The notes below the pieces were generated by a model. That model searched no databases. It worked only from the letters and a program-made list of their open reading frames with translations, and was not told where the DNA came from. From Rhodocyclaceae bacterium (GTDB taxonomy: Bacteria > Pseudomonadota > Gammaproteobacteria > Burkholderiales > Rhodocyclaceae), in NCBI GenBank assembly GCA_026415155.1, contig JAOAHQ010000040.1, positions 25,094 to 89,093 on the forward strand: 64,000 nt of DNA, read 5' to 3'. Both the position numbers and the translations under genes were made by a program. This document shows, piece by piece, positions 19,128 to 28,271 of this stretch (its first letter is position 1; every line of letters starts with the position of its first letter).

Positions 19128-20317
19128 GCGCCACATTGATCCTCCATGCCGGCAAGGAGCGCTCGCTCTTGCGCCGCCATCCGTGGGTCTTCGAGACCTC
19201 GGTGGCGCGCGTCACTGGCAAGGCGCGGCCGGGCGATACCGTCATCGTCGCCGACGCCCAAGGCCAGCCGCTTGCGAAGGCAGCCTACAGCCCCCACTCG
19301 AAGATCCGCGCCCGTGTCTGGAGCTTCGATCCGCATGCGCCTATTGACCATGCCTTCTTCAAACGCCGCATCGAACAGGCCCTCGCGCGCCGCGCCGCGC
19401 TGCCGGAGCTTGCCGGCCAGGAGGGCCTGAGGCTCGTCCATGCCGAATCCGACGGCCTGCCAGGCGTCATCGCCGACCGTTATGGCGACACGGTGGTCAT
19501 GCAGCTTACGAGCGCTGGCGCCGAGAAGTGGCGCGGGGCGCTAATCGAGGCGTTCGTCAAGGCCACCGGCTGCGCGCGCCTATTTGAGCGCTCGGATTCC
19601 GAGGTGCGCGCGCTCGAAGGGCTCGAAGCCGTGACGGGCTGGCGCCACGGCACGCCGCCAGCCGCGCCGATCGTCATCGAGGAGCATGGGGTGAAGATGG
19701 CCGTCGACATCGAGACGGGCCACAAGACAGGCTTTTATCTCGACCAGCGCGACAACCGGCGGCTGCTTGCCACCCTCTCGAAGGGTAAGCGCGTGCTCAA
19801 CTGCTTTTGCTACACCGGCGGCTTTTCCTTGCAGGCGCTTGCGGGCGGGGCGAGCCGCGTCCTTTCGATCGACAGCTCGCAGCCCGCGCTCGATCAGGCC
19901 CTTACCAATCTCGCCTTGAATCCTGCGCTCGACGGGTCGCGCGCTGAATGGCGCTGCGCCAACGTCTTCGAGGAATTGCGCCGCCTCAAGGCCGCGGGAG
20001 AGGTCTTCGATCTCGTCGTGCTCGATCCGCCCAAGTTCGCGCCTTCGGCGGCGCATGCTGGCGCGGCTTCCCGCGCCTACAAGGACATCAACCTCTTGGG
20101 CTTCAAGCTCTTGGCGCCCGGCGGCTTCTTGATGACCTATTCGTGCTCTGGCGGCGTTACGATCGAGCTTTTCCAGAAGATCGTCGCCGGCGCGGCCTGC
20201 GATGCGGGGCGCACGGCGCGCATCGTCAAGCGCTTGCAAGGCGCCGCCGATCATCCCATCGATCTTGCCTTTCCCGAGGGCGAGTATCTCAAGGGGCTGC
20301 TCATCGAGGTCGAGTGA
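19124..20317 (+). CDS. Class I SAM-dependent rRNA methyltransferase (RlmI-like)
   Basis: PUA-like N-terminus, FYLDQRDNRRLL, VLNCFCYTGGFSLQALAGGA, VLDPPKFAPS. Confidence 0.93.
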   Translation: MSATLILHAGKERSLLRRHPWVFETSVARVTGKARPGDTVIVADAQGQPLAKAAYSPHSKIRARVWSFDPHAPIDHAFFKRRIEQALARRAALPELAGQEGLRLVHAESDGLPGVIADRYGDTVVMQLTSAGAEKWRGALIEAFVKATGCARLFERSDSEVRALEGLEAVTGWRHGTPPAAPIVIEEHGVKMAVDIETGHKTGFYLDQRDNRRLLATLSKGKRVLNCFCYTGGFSLQALAGGASRVLSIDSSQPALDQALTNLALNPALDGSRAEWRCANVFEELRRLKAAGEVFDLVVLDPPKFAPSAAHAGAASRAYKDINLLGFKLLAPGGFLMTYSCSGGVTIELFQKIVAGAACDAGRTARIVKRLQGAADHPIDLAFPEGEYLKGLLIEVE

Positions 20318-20319
20318 AA

Positions 20320-20339
20320 CTCGGCGCTGGCGGGACGGC
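20320..20339 (+). repeat. Dispersed repeat (copy 5, convergent intergenic, after the RlmI-like gene)
   Basis: CTCGGCGCTGGCGGGACGGC, 1 mismatch. Confidence 0.85.
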
Positions 20340-20864
20340 CTACTTCTTCTTCGTTTCCTCGTAGGGCGCGATCTTGTCTACCGTGAGCCGGTAGCCGGCC
20401 ACCCCCCAGGTCGTCTCGTTGCGCTGCACGGTGAGCGTGCCATAGGCCCACAGCGGCACCATCATCTTCACTCCTGCAAGCGGCTTGGCCGATTTCGCGT
20501 GGATGATCTGGTTCGCTGGCGGCGGCGGACTGTGGATGCAGGCGCCGAAGTAGGGGACGAGCAAAAATTCCGTCACCTTGTCGCCAATGCGCTCCAGAGG
20601 CAGCGCAAAGCCGGCGATGCGCACCTTCTTGCCATGCAGGGCCGGTTCCGCCGGGGCGTTGTCCCATTCCCGTTTGAGCTTGTCGAGCGCTTCCATCGCG
20701 CGCGGGTCGCTGTCGCTGAGCTTGGCAAGATCGAGCCCCTTGAATTGCGCCGCCGCATCCCAGCCTTTGGGTATGAGCGCTTCCCATTTGATCTCGGGCC
20801 AGGCATCGCTGGCGAAGGCCGGCGCAAAGGCCAAGAGGAGCACGGCGAGCAAGAGGCTGCCCAT
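20340..20864 (-). CDS. DUF3299 family periplasmic protein
   Basis: Signal peptide; VRIAGFALPLE...EFLLVPYFGACIHSPPPPANQIIHAKSAKPL. Confidence 0.85.
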   Translation of the reverse strand: MGSLLLAVLLLAFAPAFASDAWPEIKWEALIPKGWDAAAQFKGLDLAKLSDSDPRAMEALDKLKREWDNAPAEPALHGKKVRIAGFALPLERIGDKVTEFLLVPYFGACIHSPPPPANQIIHAKSAKPLAGVKMMVPLWAYGTLTVQRNETTWGVAGYRLTVDKIAPYEETKKK

Positions 20865-20869
20865 TGCTT

Positions 20870-22141
20870 TCAGTTCCTCGGTGTGAGCCCATCGGCGAGC
20901 GACATGCGCCAGGCGCGCCAGCCGGGCACGAGGCTGGCGAGTAGCCCCGTGGCGAGGATCGCCGCGATGAGCCAGGCTTCGCGCGCCTCGGGCGGGCGCA
21001 GCGTGAGATGGATGCCGAACTGCGCCTGGGCGAGGGGCGCCCACAGCAAGATGCCCAGCATGAGGAGGAGCAGGCCCAACAGCACGCCAAGCGCAGTGAT
21101 GGCGAGGCCCTCCAAGCTCAGCATCAGGAAGAGCTCGCGCGGGCCGGCGCCGAGGCTGCGCAAGATGGCAAGCTCGCGCCGCCGCTCATTGAGGCCGGCC
21201 AACAAGGTCGCCGTGAGGCCTGCGAGTCCCACGGCGACGACGAGCGCAGAGATCGCCAAGAACGCGTTTTCGACCACGCCGAGCGTCTGCCACAGCTCGT
21301 CGAGCGCGACGCCCGGCATCACGGCGGCAAGCGGCTCGCCGCGGAAGGCATTGATGGAGCGCTGTACGCGGAAGACCTCGGTGCGATTGTGAAGGCCAAT
21401 CAAGGCCGCGGTGATCTCCTTGGGCTTGAGATCGAATTTGCGCACGTATTCGGCCGGGATCGCCAGGCCCGGCAGGGGCGCGCCGCCCGCCCAATCGAGG
21501 TGGATCGCGGAAATCGCCTCGAGGCTCACATGCACGCTGCGATCGACCGGCGTGCCGGTCGGCGCGAGGATGCCGACGACGGTAAAGGGCTTGTCGGCGT
21601 GCTCCGGCCCGAGTTCGCTCAAGCCATGCGAGAGCGTGATGTGCTCGCCGAGGCGATAGCCAAGCTGACGTGCCACCTCATGGCCCAGCACGGCCTCGAA
21701 GACCGCTTCAGTCGTGCTGGCAAAAGGCCGGCCGTGCGAGAAGGAAAGCGGGCGGCCATCGGCGTAGCGCACATGCGCGAAGTAATCCGGCGTCGTGCCG
21801 ACGACCGGAAAGCCGCGATGCGCGTCACCGAGCGAGAGCGGCACGGCCCAGGCGATGGCTGGATGAGCGGCGATGGCCTCGAAGCTTTCCCAGCGGATGT
21901 TGTTCGTCGCCGCGCCGGCATGGAAGACGGCATAGAGCATCAGCTGCACGCCGCCGGTGCGCGCGCCGACGACGAGATCGACGCCCGAGATCGATTGCGC
22001 AAAGCTCTCTCGCGCATCGCTTCTCACCCGCTCGACGGCCAAGAGAAGCGCGCTGGCAAGCGCAATGGCGACGAGCGCGATCGAAAGCGTGAGCCGCCGC
22101 GCCCAGGCGCTCTTCAAGGCAAGCCAGAGAATGGCCTTCAT
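20870..22141 (-). CDS. FtsX/MacB-type ABC transporter permease
   Basis: N-terminal TM, LTATLLAGLNERRRELAILRSLGAGPRELFLMLSLEGL, C-terminal TM helices. Confidence 0.92.
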   Translation of the reverse strand: MKAILWLALKSAWARRLTLSIALVAIALASALLLAVERVRSDARESFAQSISGVDLVVGARTGGVQLMLYAVFHAGAATNNIRWESFEAIAAHPAIAWAVPLSLGDAHRGFPVVGTTPDYFAHVRYADGRPLSFSHGRPFASTTEAVFEAVLGHEVARQLGYRLGEHITLSHGLSELGPEHADKPFTVVGILAPTGTPVDRSVHVSLEAISAIHLDWAGGAPLPGLAIPAEYVRKFDLKPKEITAALIGLHNRTEVFRVQRSINAFRGEPLAAVMPGVALDELWQTLGVVENAFLAISALVVAVGLAGLTATLLAGLNERRRELAILRSLGAGPRELFLMLSLEGLAITALGVLLGLLLLMLGILLWAPLAQAQFGIHLTLRPPEAREAWLIAAILATGLLASLVPGWRAWRMSLADGLTPRN

Positions 22142-22830
22142 GCTGCCACCCCCGCGGCGGCGCGGTTGATTTCAGCCAATGCCACGACGCGGTCGAAATG
22201 GGCGGCGAGCCGCTCATCGTGGCTCACGAAGACGAGCGTGGCTTCGACGGCGGCGCATTCGGCGAGCAAGAGATCGATGAAGGCCTGCTGGCGCGAAGCA
22301 TCGAGCGCCGAGGTCGGCTCATCACAGATGAGGAGCTCCGGCCGGCCGATCAGGGCGCGCGCGGCAGCCACCCGCTGCTGCTGGCCGATCGACAGTTCCG
22401 CGGCCGGTGTTTGCCAGAGCGCCGGGGCAAGATCGAGCTCGCTCAGAAGCCGCTTGGCCTCCTCGCGCGGCTGGCCGGCGCGCGCGCTCCGCCGCGCCGA
22501 GAAGGTGCAGGGCAGGAGCACGTTGTCGAATGCCGAGAGCCAGGGCAGCAGGTTGAATTGCTGGAAGACGAAGCCGATGTGATCGGCGCGAAAGGCATCG
22601 CGCGCACGGGCGGAGAGCTTGCCGAGGTCTTGGCCCAAGAGCTCGATGCGGCCTTTTTCTGGCAGCGCGACGCCGCCGAGCAGATTGAGCAGCGTGCTCT
22701 TCCCTGAGCCCGAAGGGCCGTGGAGGAAGACCCGCTCGCCGGCTGCGACATCGAAGCGGGCGATGTCGAGGCAGGGGGTAGCCTGTTTCGGCCAGCGAAA
22801 GACGAGGTCGGTGAGCGTAAGGGCGTCCAC
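22138..22830 (-). CDS. ABC transporter ATP-binding protein (LolD/MacB-type)
   Basis: GPSGSGKSTLLNLLGG, LSIGQQQRVAAARALIGRPELLICDEPTSALD; GTG start likely at 22830. Confidence 0.93.
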   Translation of the reverse strand: MDALTLTDLVFRWPKQATPCLDIARFDVAAGERVFLHGPSGSGKSTLLNLLGGVALPEKGRIELLGQDLGKLSARARDAFRADHIGFVFQQFNLLPWLSAFDNVLLPCTFSARRSARAGQPREEAKRLLSELDLAPALWQTPAAELSIGQQQRVAAARALIGRPELLICDEPTSALDASRQQAFIDLLLAECAAVEATLVFVSHDERLAAHFDRVVALAEINRAAAGVAA

Positions 22831-22841
22831 GTCTTGACGGC

Positions 22842-23357
22842 TTACCAGGCCAGGTGCGGGCGCTTCGGCGTCAAGCGCTGCGCGCCCTGGCCGCTGGGGC
22901 CGACGCGCCGGGCTTCGAGGCGGTAGAGGCGCTTGAAGGAGGAAAAGAGCGAGGTCTCGATCGTTTGCAGCGCCGCGGGTTGGGTGCAGCGGAAGACAAA
23001 GCGGGCCTCGAGGTCGGCATGATGCTGGCCGCCGGCGTGGCTGTGCGCCTCGTGGCGGTCGTCGCCGCCGGTGAAGGGGACATGGATACGCTTTTCTTGC
23101 AGCGTGCATTGCGCCGCGGCGCTCGGCGTGAAAGGCACGCCCTCGAGCGCGGCGGCGGCCTGGGCGAGCGCGGCTTTTTCCTTGTCGTTCCTGGGCGGCC
23201 GCTCGAAGCCGACGGCGGCCTCGAGCGGGATGACTAGCTCGATCGAGAGGGTCTCCCGATCGAGAGTGAGCTCGAGCCGGCCTTCGCCATGCACGTGCTG
23301 GGCGAAGGCGGGTGCGGCGCAGGCAAGGGCAAAGATGAGTGGCAGGTTTTTTTTCAT
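22842..23357 (-). CDS. DUF2796/ZrgA-type zinc-binding periplasmic protein
   Basis: MKKNLPLIFALACAAPAFAQHVHGEGRLELTLDRETLSIELVIPLEAAVGFERPP; His-rich GGDDRHEAHSHAGGQHHAD. Confidence 0.88.
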   Translation of the reverse strand: MKKNLPLIFALACAAPAFAQHVHGEGRLELTLDRETLSIELVIPLEAAVGFERPPRNDKEKAALAQAAAALEGVPFTPSAAAQCTLQEKRIHVPFTGGDDRHEAHSHAGGQHHADLEARFVFRCTQPAALQTIETSLFSSFKRLYRLEARRVGPSGQGAQRLTPKRPHLAW

Positions 23358-23368
23358 ACACAGCTTCC

Positions 23369-24157
23369 TCAGTGAGTATGGCCACGCGTCAGCACGACGA
23401 GCGCGATGCCGAGGGCAAGCAAGAGGCCGTGCCAGCCAATGGCCGCCTGCTCGCGTTTCAAGCGCGGCATCAGGTCGGCGACCGCGATGTAGAGAAAGCT
23501 CGCCGCCGCGAGCGTCAGGATGTGGGGCACCCACTCGAGCGCGCGCTCGAGCGCGAAGTATCCCACGAGACCGCCGGCGAGCGAGGCGAGGCTCGAGACG
23601 CCATTCCAGAATAAGGCGCGCGCACGCGGCCAGCCGGCGGAAAGCAAAATCGCGAAGTCGCTCGCCTCCTGGGGCACTTCGTGGGCGATGATCGCCAGCG
23701 TCGTCGCCCAGCCGAGCGCTGGGTTGGCGAGAAAGGCGGCGGCGATCAAAAGCCCGTCGGTGAAGTTGTGGAAGCCATCGCCGACGAGAATCGAGAGCGT
23801 GCCCTCGTCGAGGCGCACGTGGTGATGGTCGTGGGTGTGATCTTCGCATTGCTGGGCATCGGGATGCGCGTCGTTGCCGTGTGCGTGGCGCCAGAGGGCG
23901 AACTTTTCCAGCGCGAAGAAGCCGAGGATGCCGGCCAGGAGGAGCGGGAACACCTCGTGCGGCGTGAGACCCGATTCCAGCACCTCGGGCAGCAGATGCA
24001 GCGTCGCGGTGGCGAGCAGCAGGCCGGTCGAAAAGCTGACGGTGAAGGCGAGCCAACGCCGCGGCAGGCCGAACATCACCAGCGCGGCAGCCAATACCGA
24101 CAGCAGGCCGCCCGCGAGGCAGCCGGCCGCGATCTGGGCAGGTAGGGAAAGGGCCAT
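23369..24157 (-). CDS. ZIP family metal transporter
   Basis: GDGFHNFTDGLLIAAAF and IIAHEVPQEASDFAILL metal-site helices; His-rich loop DHTHDHHHV. Confidence 0.94.
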   Translation of the reverse strand: MALSLPAQIAAGCLAGGLLSVLAAALVMFGLPRRWLAFTVSFSTGLLLATATLHLLPEVLESGLTPHEVFPLLLAGILGFFALEKFALWRHAHGNDAHPDAQQCEDHTHDHHHVRLDEGTLSILVGDGFHNFTDGLLIAAAFLANPALGWATTLAIIAHEVPQEASDFAILLSAGWPRARALFWNGVSSLASLAGGLVGYFALERALEWVPHILTLAAASFLYIAVADLMPRLKREQAAIGWHGLLLALGIALVVLTRGHTH

Positions 24158-24187
24158 GACGGGGCATTCTAAGCGCGATCTGCCCTT

Positions 24188-24208
24188 AAATGCAACAATG
24201 TTGCATTT
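24188..24208. promoter_or_regulatory. Candidate Zur operator between ZIP and zur genes
   Basis: AAATGCAAC-AAT-GTTGCATTT, 9-bp perfect arms, in the divergent intergenic region. Confidence 0.75.
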
Positions 24209-24235
24209 GCGGGGAGTCTGTGGTTTGATGCGCGC

Positions 24236-24664
24236 ATGGGCAAGGAGACGCTATCCCCGACTTCCGCGGCGCTGTTGCGCGCGGCCGGCATCAAGGTGAC
24301 ACAGCCACGGCTTGCCGTGCTCGACGCCTTGCGCGCCGCCGCGCGGCCGATGAGCCATGCCGAGCTCGAGGCGCTGCTCGTCGAGATCGACCGCGTCACG
24401 CTCTACCGCATTCTCGATGCCTTCGTGCGTCATGGCCTGGCGAGCAAGGCGGCCGATGCGCGCGGCGTGTTCCGTTTCGCCGCCCGCGATGCGCAGCGCG
24501 AGCATGGCGGCCATGTGCATTTCCGCTGCGAGACTTGCGGCGGCGTGTTTTGCCTGTCGGCTCCGCCGCCAGCACCGCCGCGCCTGCCGCGCGGCTTTTT
24601 GCTCGCTGAGGCGGAATTCGATCTGCGCGGCACCTGCGCGCAGTGCGCCAAGGCGCGCCGATGA
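24236..24664 (+). CDS. zur: Fur family regulator, probable Zur
   Basis: GIKVTQPRLAVLDALRA...EIDRVTLYRILDAFVRHGLA...HVHFRCETCGGVFCL...CAQC; zinc-gene context. Confidence 0.88.
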   Translation: MGKETLSPTSAALLRAAGIKVTQPRLAVLDALRAAARPMSHAELEALLVEIDRVTLYRILDAFVRHGLASKAADARGVFRFAARDAQREHGGHVHFRCETCGGVFCLSAPPPAPPRLPRGFLLAEAEFDLRGTCAQCAKARR

Positions 24665-24933
24665 GCCGCTGGTTGCGTCTGGGACTTCTCGTGCTCGCGC
24701 TCCAGTGGGCGCAGCTTGCGCTTGCCGAGCATGGCCTCATCCATGCGCTCGAGGCACCTGAGGCTCCCTGCGCCACATGCCTCTCGCTGCCGGGTTTCGC
24801 CGCGCTGCCGTGCCTGCCCCTGCCGCCGCTTAAGCTCGCTGCACCGGCACTCTCCCCTCAGGATGCCGTCCAGCCAGCGCCGAGTTTCGCCGTCCTGCCC
24901 TTTTTCCGTAGCCGAGCACCGCCCGAGTTCTAG
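24661..24933 (+). CDS. Small secreted Cys/His protein (DUF2946-like?)
   Basis: Signal peptide then HGLIHALEAPEAPCATC; ATGA overlap with zur. Confidence 0.65.
   Translation: MSRWLRLGLLVLALQWAQLALAEHGLIHALEAPEAPCATCLSLPGFAALPCLPLPPLKLAAPALSPQDAVQPAPSFAVLPFFRSRAPPEF
24865..24884 (-). repeat. Dispersed repeat (copy 6, antisense within small secreted protein gene)
   Basis: - strand CTCGGCGCTGGCTGGACGGC, 2 mismatches; gene reads AVQPAPSF. Confidence 0.7.
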
Positions 24934-25010
24934 GAGCGCCAATCGCTGTCACGCTCTGCGCCGCTCGTGACGCAGAGCCTTTCTCGATATCGAACCTCCT
25001 GGAGATGCCC

Positions 25011-26198
25011 ATGAAAAGCTTTCCCTGGTGGAGGCTGGCCGTGGCTGGCTTCCTGTGTGCTGCCTTGTCTGCCCGGGCCGGGGCAGAGGAGGCTTTCCAT
25101 CCTGAAATCGGTATACACCTCCTCGCGCGCTACAGCCAGCGCGCCGAAGAGGGCCATTGGGCCGGCTTTTTGCCAGCAGGCCATGCCCACGGCAGCCGGC
25201 GCGGCCTGTCGTTCGACCACTCGGAGCTCACGATTGGTGCCGCATTCGCTCCCTCCTGGCGGGCTCAGGCGAGCTTCGCGCTCAAGGAAGGCGCGCTCGT
25301 CGGCGAGGAAGCCTGGCTGGCCGCGCGCGGCGCCGACGCGGGGCTCGCCGTCAAAGGCGGCCGCTTCTTTGCCGCGCTTGGCGCGCACAACGAACAACAT
25401 CCCCATGCCTGGGATTTCGCCGATCAAAGCCTTCCTCACCGCGCCTTCATCGGCGAGCATTACGCGCAAGAAGGCGTGCAGTTCGCTTGGCGCCCGCTGC
25501 GCTTTGCCGGCCTCGAATTCGTGGCCGGGCTTGGCCGCGGCGTCCATAAGGAGGGGCGCCGCGATCCAGTGAGCCGGGCCTGGATGGCCCGGCTCGGCAA
25601 CGAGCATGCTGGCGGCGTTACCTGGCGGGCGGGGCTTTCTTGGCTGGCCGTACGGGCAGATGCGCGTCCCGGCCATTGGGAGGACGACAATGGCGTCGAG
25701 ACCGAACTCCGCTTTGCTGGCCAGAGCCGTCTGGCAGTGGCCGATTTCGTCTGGCAGTGGGCGCCGGAGGGCGAGGCCGATGATCCCCGACTAAAATTTC
25801 AGGCCGAGTATCTGCGCCGCCGCGAGTCCGGTACCTTGGCCTGCGCGGACAATGCCGCCTTCGGCGGTGCTTGCAGCGCAGGAGGTATCGCCGATCATTA
25901 TCGAGCTCGCCAGTCCGGCTGGTATGCGCAGGGCCTCTACCGCTTCCTGCCAGGCTGGCGGCTAGGTTTTCGCCACGACCGGCTGGTGGCGGGGCATGTC
26001 GATTTCGCGCCCGCCTTCGCCGGCGTGCTCTCCCCGCCAGCCAGCGCGCCACGGCGCAATACGCTATTGATCGAGTGGGGGCCAGACGAGTCGCGGCGAC
26101 TGCGCCTGCAGCTGGCGCGCGAAGCGCTCGGCGAGGCTCAGGCCGGCCATCGCGTGGTGCTGCAATACCTTCATCTGCTCGGCAGCCACGCTCACTGA
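25011..26198 (+). CDS. Outer-membrane porin-like protein of zinc locus
   Basis: Signal peptide [27 protein letters not shown]; repeated amphipathic beta segments; ends in LLGSHAH. Confidence 0.7.
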   Translation: MKSFPWWRLAVAGFLCAALSARAGAEEAFHPEIGIHLLARYSQRAEEGHWAGFLPAGHAHGSRRGLSFDHSELTIGAAFAPSWRAQASFALKEGALVGEEAWLAARGADAGLAVKGGRFFAALGAHNEQHPHAWDFADQSLPHRAFIGEHYAQEGVQFAWRPLRFAGLEFVAGLGRGVHKEGRRDPVSRAWMARLGNEHAGGVTWRAGLSWLAVRADARPGHWEDDNGVETELRFAGQSRLAVADFVWQWAPEGEADDPRLKFQAEYLRRRESGTLACADNAAFGGACSAGGIADHYRARQSGWYAQGLYRFLPGWRLGFRHDRLVAGHVDFAPAFAGVLSPPASAPRRNTLLIEWGPDESRRLRLQLAREALGEAQAGHRVVLQYLHLLGSHAH

Positions 26199-26208
26199 TG
26201 CCAAGGGC

Positions 26209-26224
26209 GCCGTCCTGCCGGCGC
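26209..26224 (-). repeat. Dispersed repeat (copy 7, intergenic after outer-membrane protein gene), partial
   Basis: - strand GCGCCGGCAGGACGGC, shared with copy at 60612. Confidence 0.55.
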
Positions 26225-26277
26225 GCCTGAGGATGGGGGGTAGAATCAGCTTCTCTTCCCATTTCCCATCGCAGATC

Positions 26278-26810
26278 ATGGAGCAGTATCACGGCACCAC
26301 CATCCTCTCGGTGCGGCGCGGCGCGCAGGTCGCCTTGGGCGGCGACGGCCAAGTGACGCTCGGCAATGTCGTCGTAAAGAGCAGCGCGAAAAAAGTGCGC
26401 CGTCTTTTTAACGAGCGCATCCTCGCTGGCTTTGCCGGCGGCACGGCCGATGCCTTCACGCTCTTCGAGCGCTTCGAGGCCAAGCTCGAAAAACACCAGG
26501 GCAATCTGCTGCGCTCGGCGGTGGAGCTCGCCAAAGATTGGCGCACCGACCGCATGTTGAGAAGGCTCGAGGCGATGCTGGCGGTCGCCGACCGCGAGAA
26601 TTCTCTCATCATCACCGGCAACGGCGATGTCTTGGAGCCGGAGCAGGGCATCATCGCCATCGGCAGCGGCGGGCCGTATGCGCAGGCGGCGGCGCGGGCC
26701 CTGTTCGAAAACACGGCGCTATCCCCCGCCGAGATCGTCGAGAAAGCGCTGACCATTGCGGGCGATCTGTGCATCTACACGAATCAGCACCACACCATCG
26801 AGGTGCTCGA

Positions 26811-26814
<4 letters not shown>
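26278..26814 (+). CDS. hslV: ATP-dependent protease subunit HslV
   Basis: [38 protein letters not shown]. Confidence 0.98.
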
Positions 26815-28142
<1,328 letters not shown>

Positions 28143-28271
28143 GATAGGCCCCGTTCGAGGCGCAGGGGCATGCGAATATCGCTGGCAATGGCGGGGTCTC
28201 TTGGTTAAGATGGGAGCATGAAGGCTCCCAGCGGCGCGGGAGCATGCGCTAATCGCGGCGGAGAGAATGAG

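Noticed and set aside
28143-28217. GC-rich inverted repeat GCCCC...GGGGC after hslU as a terminator
   Set aside because: No T-run and short arms; not convincing
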